Shown here: one piece after another, positions 21,901 to 33,421 of the stretch | Numbering within the stretch: the first letter of the stretch is position 1 | How the letters are laid out: every line of letters begins with the position of its first letter | Assembly: GCA_947646735.1 (NCBI GenBank) | Contig: CANTFK010000159.1 | Location: 154,788 to 218,787, forward strand | Direction: 5' to 3' | Origin: Peronospora farinosa | Lineage: Eukaryota; Oomycota; Peronosporomycetes; Peronosporales; Peronosporaceae | Length of the DNA stretch: 64,000 nucleotides | Notes under the pieces: generated by a model | Told to the model about the DNA's origin: nothing | The model's database searches: none | Seen by the model: the letters and a program-made list of their open reading frames with translations, nothing else | Program-made: the position numbers and the translations under genes

Positions 21901-23875
21901 GGAGCGACGGCGTTTGATTATTTGTGGAAACTCCAATTTGGTTGTAAGACAAATGCGTGGAGAGATTGAATGCAAAGCTTCAGGTTTATCCCCGTTGCGG
22001 GCCAAGGCGTTGAGCAAGCTCCAGACGTGGCCCACCCATGCATTTTTACACGTGAAACGAGACTGGAATCAGAGCGCGGACCAGTTGGCCAGTGCGGCTT
22101 TACATCAGCAGCAAGGGGGCGAATCGATACCGAAAGGAGAGTGGCCAGGTCTAGAAGCAATCAATCGGCTGCCAGAGGTGTTGTTCCCTAGAGACCGGGG
22201 TCAGTCGGTCAAGGTATCCGCGGTGACGAGGTCACTGTTCCCCGTCAGGATATCTGGAGAGGTCATGCAAGAAGATGTGGCACAACAGCTCCGGATGGAC
22301 AGGATCCGAGATGCGCAAGAAGAGGAGAGATGGGTACGCGAGTTGAAGGCATATATGAAGGGAGACTGGAACGACTTGTCTGTGGAATCGGCCAGAAACT
22401 GCATGCAAAATGTCGGAAGATTACGAGATAAGTGAAGAAGGACTGCTGGTGTACTACCCCGGCCAGAGAATCAAGGGAGACGACCGAGACATAACTACCA
22501 GATTGGTGATACCTGAGAGTCTCCAAGCCGGGTCCTCCATCACTATCATACGAGTTTGGAAGGCGGCCATCAGGGAATCGGGCGTACCTATCATCGGATC
22601 CGACGATATTGTCATTGGAGGGGTCTATTCCGGAGCGTCCAGAAATATGTAGGTCAGTCCATGGATTGTGAGACTGGGAAAGGGAGGCCCACTTTACAAG
22701 GGAAGTCTCCGGGGAATGTTGAAGCGACGTACCCTTTCCGAATTATCGTGATGGACCACATACCATCTCTCCCCAAGTATATACGGAACTACTGATCTGG
22801 GTCGACCTGTTCAAGGGTAATGTGATGGCTAAGGCTAGTGCGTCGCGGACAGCCCAGACAGTAGCTGAGGGATATGAAGAATGTGTTTTCCGCTGTTTTG
22901 GCGCCAGTGAGACGATCCGTCACGATCGGGAACCGGGGTTTATGTCGGACTTCTTCCGAGCGTTCAGTCGTAAGGTGGGTCAACGTCAGAGAGCGACCAT
23001 GGCCTACCGACCTCAGGCGAACGGCACTGCGGAGAGAATGGTTCATACTCTAACAAGATCGCTCAAGATGTACGTAGCCGACGTGTGACAGCGAGACTGG
23101 GATGAGTACGCGGAACGTTTAACGTTCGCGTTAAACACGGCTCAAGACAGAGTGAGGAAGGAAACACCGTTCTATCTGGTACATGGATGGGATAGTAGGA
23201 CCACTCTTGAGACTATGTTACCGGTGGTAAACACTCGACGTCGAGAATCAGGACCTCGGAGATGGAGATATCGGTTTCAGAGTCACTATCAGCGAGCAAG
23301 AGACCAAGTCAACGAGCGGCTAGTCAGGCTCGGGTGCATGCGCAAAAAGAAGGGGTAGTCGGCCACGAAATTCAGCCAGGGTCCCGGGTATTGCTATACT
23401 TAGACCGGGTGAAAGAGGGGTATGCCAAGAAATTGGCCCACCTCTGGCACGGACCGTTCAGACTCCGGGAACTAGTCGGATATCATGCAGTACGATTGAT
23501 ATTACGAGGTACTATTCCTAATCGTGCACATCTTCCAGCTCAAGCCCGTCAAAGAGTTCCCCGATCGACCTAACAGCGAGCTGAAAGTGGATGGAGCAGA
23601 TCGAGTCGACTTCAACGATGTCTGTTACCAGAAGACAGCTGGTGCGGGAAATGGAAGAGGGCGAGCATGAAGTCGAAGATATTTTAGAGAGTCGTACAGG
23701 CAAGAAGACTCGGTATGGGAGGCAACAACGAGAATTCCTCGTGCAATGGAAGGGACACCCTGACCCCTCGTGGGTGGAAAAAGTGGATCTGAATTGCGGA
23801 GCCTTACTCCGGGACGTCGAGCGCAAGAAGACAAGCCATAACCGCTTCGAAGTAATGCAAAGGCATGAAAACTAG
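18915..23875 (+). pseudogene. Decayed pol of outer Gypsy: PR-RT-RH-RH-INT-chromodomain
   Basis: Domains lie in order but in changing frames. Protease: LLFDTGAEIPILD near 19036. Reverse transcriptase: about 20110-20870, with WARPIAIIVKK, the FGLKNAPQIYQRL palm helix and YIDD near 20778. First RNase H: about 21250-21530, with VYASDWAISASLVQ and STVEKEVLALL. Second, archaeal/plant-like RNase H: about 21715-22150, with MSFDGSARVKQGGGA, VNEAEYEGML, and HVKRDWNQSADQLASAAL. Integrase: about 22550-23330, a His/Cys region, then D (VMDHIP), D (RHDREPGF) and E (NGTAERMV). Chromodomain: 23660-23820, with FLVQWKGHPDPSWV. At least six stops or frameshifts occur. The two RNase H modules are clearly distinct. 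Confidence 0.88.
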
Positions 23876-24249
23876 CCGGCGGTAGCAAGTTTCTTGGAAG
23901 GTGGACCGAGTCCCTCAATGGTCGGCCCAGCCCCTCGTTGGAAGATTTAGGCCGCCTGCGGGGCGGCCTTGAACTTTTAAGAGTTAGAGGTATAGGAGAA
24001 TGGAGAACAAAGGAGGGAGATTACCAAGATCAATTAGAACAGAGGAAAACATGGCAAGAGGAGATAGAAGATGGACAAGCACACAAAATAGGATCGAAGG
24101 GAAAAGAAGATTCATGTTCAAAGGAAGACCTAAACGGATGGCCCAAACTTGCCTTTGAGGCGTGGAACTAGCGCGCCAGGATGGGGCACAGAAGACAACC
24201 GATACTGGGTGAGCCACGGCCACGCGGAATCCGACACCCGAAGGGCCTA

Positions 24250-25943
24250 AAGCAGGTCGACCGGGTCCGACCCCTCTTCACGACCAGGGAACCAATAAAC
24301 CACACGGCGGGTTCGAGGAAGATGACGGAAGAAGGGATCCAGGAAGATGTCGAGATCGCAGTGGCCCTTGCTCATCCCAATGAAGATGAGGTCGACCACC
24401 TCCCGCCAAGCTCGAGTTGCCCGACTCCGACGCTTCTTCCGCGCGTTGTAGTAGGACGCGAGGAAAGAGTTCGCTCGCGCCTGGTCCTTGGAGATTCAAA
24501 AGCAGTGGGTCGCCTCCCAAAGAGCTTGACTATGCTCTTCGTCAAACTGGATGTAGGCCGCTGCCAACTGGGCGAACCAGCCAACAGGTCGGAAGGAAAC
24601 GGGTTGAATGGGAACACGAGCTTCTACCCAAGGTTCCGCCGCCAGCAATCTCTGGATCATCGGGGGGTTCACTAACGACTTCTTCCATTTGGGAGGGCAT
24701 TCGAGGTTTCCGTCCGGAGGACCGAACCAACGCCAAGGTAGATCCAGCTGGTCGACCAAGTCTTTTGGAGACATTGTTACAATGCACCAAGATTTGACCA
24801 GGTCGACCGGCCAAGGCGCCACTTCCGCGGCAGAGAAGGTCTTCAGCTGCATGTACCCTGGGATGATGACATCCTTGGGGAGCGAGCAAGAGTCGGTCGA
24901 AAGGGGCAAATTGTTGTCCGCAACAGTGGGCGCGCTCTTTTCTTTCTCCGCAGACGACTCAGTCTCCGGGTTCGACATCCCGAACATCGCCCGTTTCAGC
25001 GAGAGGCCGGAAGCCGAGGTGGCACTCAATGGGGGAGCGGACGTCCGCGGAAGACGTAAAGAGCTTGCACTGGTGGGGCGCCGACCGGAAGAACGAGGCT
25101 TTCCAGGGCCGCCCGAAGTGTTTCGCTGTCGTCGCTGAGGTCGTCCTCCGAATAGTCCAGCGTGACAGGAGAGCGGCCACCAGAGACTTCCGACAGCGGT
25201 ATCGCGGATGTGTCGAGCCTCGGAGGCTTGGAAACTTTGGCAGGCACACGGGGTGACGGCCGCCTGGACCGTTTACCAAGAGCTTTCGCCGGCCTCGAAG
25301 GGGAACATACGGCCGGGGGTGAAGCTGCCGAAGGAGTATCTGGTCCCGGAGGTGGCCCATCGGAGAAGTCGACGTGATCAAGCTCTGCAGCAAGAAGCGA
25401 GTAACGACTTCGAATGTGGTCTATCTTCCATCACAGACGATCCATGAGTGTCGCCTCGCGCTGAAGAGCTTCGCGGAGTTGGATCACCAGCCGGGAATTG
25501 TCGCGTAACGTCTCTTCCAAGCGCTCATAACGGGTGGCCAATAAGGTGGCCGAAGGGTGAACGACACCTAGCCGACCCTCGCAGTCATCTATGCGGCGAG
25601 ATTGCGCTTCCACAAGAGCTTGCAGTTCCTGCAAAGCTACACGCACGTCGACTGGCGCGGAAGACGGGTTTTCAACCATGGAGACCAACGTGGCAGAAGA
25701 ATCTGCCGTCTTGACAGGAGGCAAAGCGGTGAAGACGGGTGAGCTATCAACGACGATAGTTTCGGCAGAATTCAACGGTGAAAATACCGGCCCGGGAAGG
25801 TCGACCAAGGACGCCTCTTCGAATGTAGGGTCAACCGAAGGCGCGGATGCGATCGAGGTCGGCTCTTCAGACGGTGGGTCAGCGGACGGTGGGTCAGCAG
25901 ACGGTGGGTCATCAACCGGGGAAAGACATGGCTGGAACGACAC
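24250..25943 (-). pseudogene. Antisense protein-like reading frame in outer Gypsy
   Basis: On the strand opposite to pol, one frame runs from an ATG at 25943 to 25026 with a single TGA at 25431-25433. It then continues after a one-base shift in a run of five C (about 25032) through 24496, and beyond a TGA to about 24250. The protein-like content is a Pro/Ser/Glu-rich start, a coiled coil (ALQELQALVEAQ, RYERLEETLRDNSRLVIQL), and a second helix (IRSRYSLLAAEL). A basic Ser/Pro part (GKRSRRPSP), an acidic part, and a Trp-rich globular region (WPVDLVKSWCIVTMSPKD, DLPWRWFGPPDGN, PVGWFAQLAAAYIQFDEEH, WREVVDLIFIG) follow. Composition is unlike a chance shadow, and no sense gene is recognisable here. 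Family unknown to me. Only three lesions in about 560 codons suggests recent function. Confidence 0.62.
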
Positions 25944-26056
25944 GAGTTAAAGATGGACGATTAAAAAAGGGGACAGTAAAGGACCTACGTGACGAAGGAA
26001 GTGAAGACATGCGCGTGCTCAATCCGTTGTTCGGCTGAGCAAGTACAGGGGGCGGC

Positions 26057-26608
26057 TGTGGTGAAGTGATGTTTTTGCGATGTGGGGACCCCATAATCCA
26101 GTTGGATTCGGAGTATAGACCGTGGGTCAGGGACAGGAGACCAGAGAGACAGGGGCCTCGAAGGGGAGCGACCGTTGGCGGAGAACAATCTGCAGGACCC
26201 ACAGAAGAAAAATCAGTATCAAGGTACCGGTGAACCGGTGCCGAAGGGAGTGGACCATGTCTTTCCATTGATCGACCCGGCCCCTCGTTGGTAGGCCCAG
26301 GCCCCTCATCGGTCGACCTGGGTCCCTCAGTGGTCAACCCGGTCCCTCAGTGGTCGACCCGGTCCCTCATTGGTCGACCCAATCCCTCATCGGTAGATCT
26401 GGATCCCTCAGTGGTCGACCTGGGTCCCTCAGTGGTCGACCCGGTCCCTCAGTGGTCGACCCGGTCCCTCATCGGTCGACCCGGTCCCTCATTGGTCGAC
26501 CTGGGTCCCTCGTCGATCGACCTGGGTCCCTCGTCGGTCGACCTCGGCTCCTCGGGGTTCAGCCACTCCTGAACAGTTAACACAAGGATCAGACCAGTCG
26601 ACGCAAGG
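26057..26608 (+). repeat. 3' LTR of outer Gypsy, left part
   Basis: This part starts TGTGGTGAAG right after a purine-rich ACAGGGGGCGG tract (polypurine-tract position). It is interrupted at 26608 by the inner Gypsy, whose 5 bp target duplication CAAGG is 26604-26608 and 34441-34445. It contains the second copy of the GGTCGACC array. Confidence 0.93.
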
Positions 26609-26946
26609 TGTAATGGGATACATTACATGGTATTAATATGAATAAACAATTACATATATAGGCAGGTGCTGGGCCCGAATTGCGGGCACAGCGTGGTAAT
26701 TTATTGTTGGTTTATTATTGGGCCTAAAGTCCCCAATATGGACCAATGATAAATCAACCTGAAATTGTGTGGTTCCCGAAAGGCGGGAACACTGTCGTAT
26801 TTATTACGACTAAAATCTTCGTAATTAGTACGAATTAAAACCAAAATTAAAATCAGAGTTAAATTTACTTAATACCTAATACTTGGGCTTGAGTCTTCCT
26901 CAAGCGCACGTGTAAGCTAGTGACGGTACGCTCTAGCCCCGTTACA
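26609..26946 (+). repeat. 5' LTR of inner Gypsy
   Basis: 338 bp, beginning TGTAATGGGATACATTACA (itself an inverted repeat) and ending CCCCGTTACA. The region after it reads CCTGGTAGCAC, where TGGTAGCAC may be the primer binding site. Confidence 0.94.
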
Positions 26947-26972
26947 CCTGGTAGCACTTTGTAGTCCTTCCT

Positions 26973-28022
26973 ATGCCCGAGTTTGATATGAGCGAATCGT
27001 CGTACTTTGACGCGCCAGATTTATTTCTAAAGCACGCGACCTTCTTCCATCTTACTGGTGTTGAGTGGGATGCCCTTAATCGCCTCGCGGCGATATCGGG
27101 AGAGGCATTCGTCGCGTCGTTGATGAGATCAGCGACCCCTGACGCGCAACGTCTCGCCATACATGAGTTTATGGCACGTGAGCTCGCCGAATCCAACCGG
27201 TGAGGCTTAACTCCCTCGCTCCCTTCACGTAATGAGGCCGTGAAGATGGAAACCTCCTCCTACTCTGGAGAAGGTAAGGACCGGTTATCGCTGAATCGGT
27301 GGTTCCGAGAAGTTGATATCGCCATCGCCTCAAGACTTCTTGAGGCTCCACAGGCGAAGGTCAACTTTCTTCTTTCCCGCCTCACCGGGAAGGCCAAGGA
27401 GTGGGCCCTTGGTAAACTCGTTGTGGACGAGCACGCATTCCCCACCTTGGATACCATCCAGGACGATCTCCGTCTTGCCTTCGAGCCACCACAAGAGGAG
27501 AAACTGGTGCGATCAAGATTCCTGTCGATGCGACAGGGTAAAATGGCGATGCACGACTACGTACAGATGGCTAGGCATCTGGCGTCGTGTATTATCACGC
27601 ACCCCATGGACATGTACACGCAGGTGAATGTCTTTGTGGATGGTATGCGTGAGGGGCAGACCCGCTTATCGCTGGAGCGCGCCGAGCCTGCCACATTGGA
27701 GGAGGCATTTGCCATCGCACTCCGTGAAGACTTTAGGGTCACAAAGGCATATGCCAAACCCTCGGTCGTCAGCGTTCCCCGGCCTTCTGGACCAGAACCT
27801 ATGGAGATCGACGTTATTGAGTCGTCGGGTGACCGGCGACGTGTCTTTCATCATAAAGGTGACGCTCGCACCGGGCGTCCAATGGTTTGCTTTCGTTGTC
27901 GCAAGCCAGGACATCGCGCGGCAGAGTGCCGTGCGCTAGCACCGATATCGGTGCAAGTAGTGGACGCCCATCATGAGGGTGCTGTACCGGCCGCACGTCC
28001 AAAAAACGGTCGGGACCAGTAG
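26973..28022 (+). pseudogene. gag of inner Gypsy, one in-frame TGA
   Basis: One frame codes for about 349 residues if the TGA at 27201-27203 is ignored. The N-terminal 76 residues precede the TGA; the rest, from Met at 27240 to TAG at 28020, holds the capsid-like part ([57 protein letters not shown]). A zinc knuckle [14 protein letters not shown] lies at about 27888-27930. The stop sits between CGG and GGC codons and could be a CGA to TGA change. Gag coats the element RNA in virus-like particles. Pol begins in another frame near 28067. Confidence 0.85.
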
Positions 28023-28066
28023 GTGCAGGGCGCCGTACTGGTTGGAACGGAGGTCCGGGTCCCCCG

Positions 28067-31000
28067 GTGGCAGCCCAACCTTCCAGTCCTCCTGCGCTAC
28101 GCGCACGGTTAAATGCCACCACTACGAGTGGTGATTCACGACTGATTATTGTCAGTTTACATGTCGCCGGCGTCCGGCGACCTCTGCGAGCACTCCTGGA
28201 CTCAGGAGCAACAAATAATTTCTTTCGTGAATCTTGTTTATCGATGCTGCCTCCAAGCATTCAGGTCCGTGAGGGACCTGGCCAAGTCGTCGTCAAGTTG
28301 GCTGATGGGAAACCACACCGCGTATCGCGACGCGAAGTGTCGTTGCCGTATACGTTTGATGACTTTCGCAGTAATGATGATTTCTTGGTGATCGCGATGA
28401 ATTATGCATTCGATTGCATACTGGGCATGCCATGGTTGGCACGTTATAAGCCCCAGATCGACTGGTTAGCCAGATCAGTGAGACGTCGACGCAAGTTCGA
28501 TGTCAGTGAAGTGTTTACCCATCTCTTGGTATCTCCAAGTGACTGGCCGAACGTCACAGTCGTGGATCGTGATTCCACGACGTTGGCGGTGCACAGAGCG
28601 AGCGATGGCCCTCTCTGCACTGCTTGTGCTGTTCTTCGAGACACAAGTGACAGTGACTCCTCGCTACAGAGCGAAGAGGACGACGAGGACGACGCGGTCG
28701 AACAGGGGTTCCCGCGCGTCATTAATGCGGTTGAACAGGGGTTCCCGCACGTGAATGCAGTGGTTGAACCGGGGTTCCCATCTGCACCTATTGTGGTCGA
28801 GCAGGGGCTCCCACAAGAGCATTGTGGCGACGAGCAAGAGCTCGCCAGCGAGTGTGACGTGGACGGACAGGAGTCCTCACGCGAGAGCATGATGGTCGAA
28901 CCGGGGTTCCCATCATCACCCACTGTGGTCGAACCGAGGTTCCCACATGGGCATATTGTGGTTGAGCAGAGGCTCCTACACGAGTACAACGTGGACGGAC
29001 AGGAGTCCCCACGCGAGAGCATGATGGTCGAACCGGGGTTTCCATCATCACCCACTGTGGTCGAACCGAGGTTCCCACATGGGCATACTGTGGTTGAGCA
29101 GGGGCTCCCACACGGGTTTACGGCGGCCGAGCAGGAGCTCCCGCACCAAGTGTCGACGGTCGAGTTTGGGGTACTCTCGTTCAGTGTTTCCGGCATCTTG
29201 GATGACGACATCCAGTGCCTAGAGGGGGGTGATGGTTTATCACCTGAATGCGGTTCGCCAGCTTCGAGTAGTGACTCGAAGCACGATGGGGACAACAGCA
29301 CCGAGAATTTAGTGTTGGAATGTGTCCACGCTATCGTGTACGTGGAAGGGAGTCCACAAAGGCGCCAATATATCGAGGTCGAGAGTCCTCCTCGTAATGC
29401 GTCTTCCATTACAAGTCTTCCAGGGCTTTCCTGGAAGCATTTCCTACGTGACCTTAAGGGAGGCACTGTGAAACAAGTGTGTCTAATCACCAACGAGGTG
29501 GTTACCGTGGCAAACGAGGAGCATATGGCGCGTCCTCGAAGCGCTGAGCCGAAGTCTGCGCGTGAAGAAAGGTTTGCATCACAGTCATGGGAGGCTCTGC
29601 GAGAGTCTGGTAACCCCGTCTACGACATTGCTCGTGAGTATGCAGACGTGTTCCCGGACAAGATCACGGATGAACTTCCTGCGGACCGTGATGTTCGGCA
29701 CGAGATTGATCTCGTGCCAGGGTCGAAGTATTGTGTGACACGGCAGTGGCCGTTGACTCGAGATCAAGTCGAAGCTATTGACGCATTCTTCGAAGGCCGC
29801 CGCAAAGCGGGTCATGTGCGGGAGAGTATCTCACCACAATCGAGTCCAATCTTCTGCGTGAAGAAATCTACGGGAGGCTGGCGGATAGTGCATGCGTTCA
29901 ATAAGTTGAATGATGCCGCTATTCCGCGCAAACGCCAATTCCCAGGAAGGACATGGTGCTGAATTCCATGTCAGGAAGTGTAATCTTCAGTGCTATCGAA
30001 TTGACCGATGGCTTTTACCAGATTTTGATGCGCCCGAGCGATATCCCACTCACCGCGGTGAGCACCCCGAGAGGCATGTTATGGGAGTGGCTGGTTATGC
30101 CACAAGGGTTGAAGAACGCTCCGGCCACTTTCAATCGTATTGGTGTCTCAAGTGTTGAGACCTCTTCGGAACTTTGCTCCAAGTTATTTTGACGATATCT
30201 TCGTCCATAGTCGCGCCGAGGGCAATCTCAACGATGTCCAAGTTCACCTTCAACACCTGAAGCAAGTGTTTCAAGTTATGCGGGACAACAAGTTGTACGC
30301 GAATCTCAAGAAGTGTGTCTTTTGTGCACCGGAGATTCCGGAGTTAGGTTGCTATGTGAGTAAATTGGGAGTTCGAGCTGATCCAGAGAAGGTGTCGTCC
30401 ATCTGTTCGTGGCCCACGCCCAAGAACCCTACGGAGCTGCGCCAGTGGCTCGGCTTCGCTAATTATTTGCACAAGTATACGAAGGATTATGCTGGTTCTA
30501 TCCAGCCTTTGTCGTCACTCTTGAAGAAAGACGCCACGTGGTTGTGGCGTCCCGAGCACCAAGCAGCCTTCGAAGCAGTAAAGAAGAGCCTAGCGTCAGC
30601 GCCAGTCCTGGTCCTACCAGACGATTCCAAGCCGTTCCACGTGGTTTGCGACGCCAGTGATTTTGCAATCGGTTGTGCCCTCATGCAATGTGATGATGAG
30701 GGCCGTGAACGAGTCGTGAGTTATCAGTCGCGACAGATGAAGCCAGCTGAGAAGAACTATCCGGTTCACGACAAGGAGTTATTAGCGATGCGCTATGCAC
30801 TCATCAAGTTTCGCGTGCATCTCCTTGGTGAAAGTACGTTTGCTTTGTACACCGATCATGCATCGCTGCGCACAGCGATGAAGAGCCCACACCTGTCCCA
30901 ACGGATGGCACGATGGCTCTCATTCTTCTCTGAGTACAACTTCGTCGTGCATTACAAGCCAGGCAAGACCAATATTCTCGCTGACGCCTTGTCACGACGT

Positions 31001-33421
31001 CCCGACTACGATCCTCGGATTGCTCTGAGTCGCCAGGCTACTGATGAAGAGGACGATGATGACCGATGTGCAATGTGTGTATCGCTGAACTTAACTCGGG
31101 TTACACCCGAGCCGTGTTTATTCGATGAGATCGTCGCAGCGTACAAGGGTGACTCAGATTATGCAGACATTATCGAGTATCTGCGTGCTCCCAGCGATGC
31201 TGCACTGGGAGCATTATCCCGTACCAAGCGCGACCATATTCATCGCTACAGTTTAGACGGCGATTTGCTTCTGTATAGCATCGACCAATTCGATTCTCCT
31301 CGCACGGTGATTGCCAACGACATGGATTTGCGTGCAAGAATCATTCACGAGTATCACGATGCTCCTGCTGGCGGCCATTTAGGCCGCGAAAAGACTTTCG
31401 CGGATGTGTCTCGAAACTTCTTCTGGCCCCACATGTATAAGTGGGTACGCAACTGGATCCGAGCGTGCGAAATATGCCAGCGTGTGAAGCCATCTCCATC
31501 GTCACAGGCTCCCTTGCGATCGTTGCCAATTGCAGCAGAGGCCTGGAGATCAGTTTCGATGGACTTTATCTTCAGGCTTGCGCCCGATAGCCAAGCTCGA
31601 ACGGGCATCTTGGTCTTTGTTGACAGATTCAGCAAGATGACACATCTCGTGCCTGTTCACGTTAAGGTCACCGTGGTAGAGACCGCGGCGCACTTCATCG
31701 ACGCGGTGTTCCGTCATCATGGCCTTCCAGAAAACATTGTTTCGGACCGTGATCCGCGATTTACGTCCGCATTTTGGACATCACTTTTCGAACTCCTCGG
31801 GACAAAACTGCTGATGTCGACGGCAGCCCATCCGGAAACGGATGGGCAGACCGAGCGCGTGAACCGAGTCCTCGAAGATGTTCTTCGGAGTTATGCTACG
31901 TCATTTACAAGTTGGAGTGCATTTTTACCACTCGCTGAGTTCGCACTCAACAACGCCGTACACGCGTCAACAGGGTTGACGCCATGTTTTGTAAATTCGG
32001 CTCGTCACCCTCGTGTTCCTACTGTCCTGGCCGTGGGGCGACCCACAACACCTAGTGGCTCCACTCTGGGGGGGGATAAAGGTGATAAACAAGGATCGAG
32101 TGCAGCTCACGGTATTTTGAGCGCGAATGCAGTAACACGATCCAAGGCAAAGACGGCCATTTTGACGCCATCAGACGTGGCGTCCCCATTAGCTCGATGG
32201 ACTGCGCAGACATTGATTGACCCGTCTTCGGGTAAGCGTTCCCCTACTGCCAACTACGCGCCGATTGAGTCGGCGCGACCAATTGATGACATGGCCGTGT
32301 CGGAATTCATACTCCAACGTCAAGCCATCACCCGCTTTGTACGCGACGCACTACAAACTGCTGTAGACCAACAGAAGGAGAACGCTGACAAACATGGCAG
32401 AAAGAACATGAGCAAGTTTGAGAAAGGTGACCGTGTATTATTATCTACGGAAGGTTTAAGGGATTCTGCGGTCACTAATCTGGGCGCGAGTAAACTCGCG
32501 CCACGCTTCATCGGTCCATTCAAGGTTCTGAAGGCAATCGGCGACGCTTATACACTCGACGTACCCTCATCACTGCGACTCCACCCGACATTCTATGTCG
32601 GGCGGCTGAAGGAATATCGTCCGGCTACGCTTCACGGTTTGGCTCCGACGCCGGCTTCAGGGGTTCGTAAGTCGAACGGCCTTCCCGTCGCGCTCGACGC
32701 GCCGATGACATGGGGCGGGGTCTCGATCCCGTCTGAACCTGACCAAGCATCTGGCGCTCCAGAATCCTTATCCGCTCGAGCAGTTCACGGTTCGACTGCC
32801 GGGTCTCACTCGAAGTCTTCTCCGCCTGGGCAGCACGTTCACTGGCAGCCTCAGCCTCCAGCCGAGCATCGGCAGCTATATTCACGGCCTGATCAACATC
32901 GTCCTGAGCAACCAGGACGCCAGCTCTACCACCGCGAGGGCCCTCCTCCGCTTGTTGATGCGGAGGGACAGGTGCGCTGGATTGTAGACCGCATTGTGGA
33001 TCACGAGGACCCTCCACAACCTTTACTGCAGTCGGCTCATGAGAAGCGTGCGGTTCCATCCGCGCGTAGGTACCGAGTACGTTGGCTTGGATTCCCTCCC
33101 GAGCAGGATACATGGGAACCACGTTCCTCGCTCCTTCGTGACGTTCCAGATGTGGTTCTGTCGTATGAAGCCACGAAGTCGGACTATTCCAAGGCGGGCG
33201 AGCACGCGAACGCTCTCGTGACAAACGAGAGCGATAAGGAGATCCACGTCGTCGGGAACGAGAACGATGACGCGAACGAGAACGATGTCGCGAACGCAAA
33301 CGATGTCGCGAACGAGATCGATGCCGTGATCGAGAATGTCGCGGTGAATACATATCACGATTGCGAGGCGAGAATCGCGCAAGCTGGACGGGCAGGCGAA
33401 CGTGTCGCTGCCCTGCGCTGA
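28067..33421 (+). pseudogene. pol of inner Gypsy (PR-RT-RH-INT-chromodomain), two frameshifts
   Basis: The first open part (28067-29962) has the protease ([11 protein letters not shown] at about 28190), a repeat-rich spacer, and the start of RT. Near 29935 the frame shifts; IPRKDMVLN to ATFNRI continues in another frame to about 30135. A second shift near 30137 restores the original frame, which then stays open to 33421. That last part codes for YFDDIF (RT active site, about 30185), RNase H (VCDASDFAIGCAL, ADALSRRP), integrase (H-H-C-C with CEICQRVK; D in SMDFIF, D in SDRDPRF, E in TDGQTERVNR), GPFKV, and a C-terminal chromodomain (YRVRWLGFPPEQDTWEP, about 33070). Domain order is typical of chromoviruses. 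The two shifts compensate but remove the RT core, so this copy cannot act alone. Confidence 0.9.
28690..29130 (+). repeat. 33 bp coding repeats and a 132 bp duplication in the pol spacer
   Basis: Between protease and RT, an 11-residue unit of the form [11 protein letters not shown] / [10 protein letters not shown] is repeated about a dozen times. A block of four units is duplicated at a 132 bp distance (GGACGGACAG at 28861 and 28993). The frame is kept open throughout. Confidence 0.85.

Noticed and set aside
28444..29493. 349-codon antisense frame in the inner Gypsy
   Set aside because: It lies fully opposite to the repeat-rich pol spacer; its Cys/Ser/Gly repeats mirror the 33 bp coding units, so it is a shadow.
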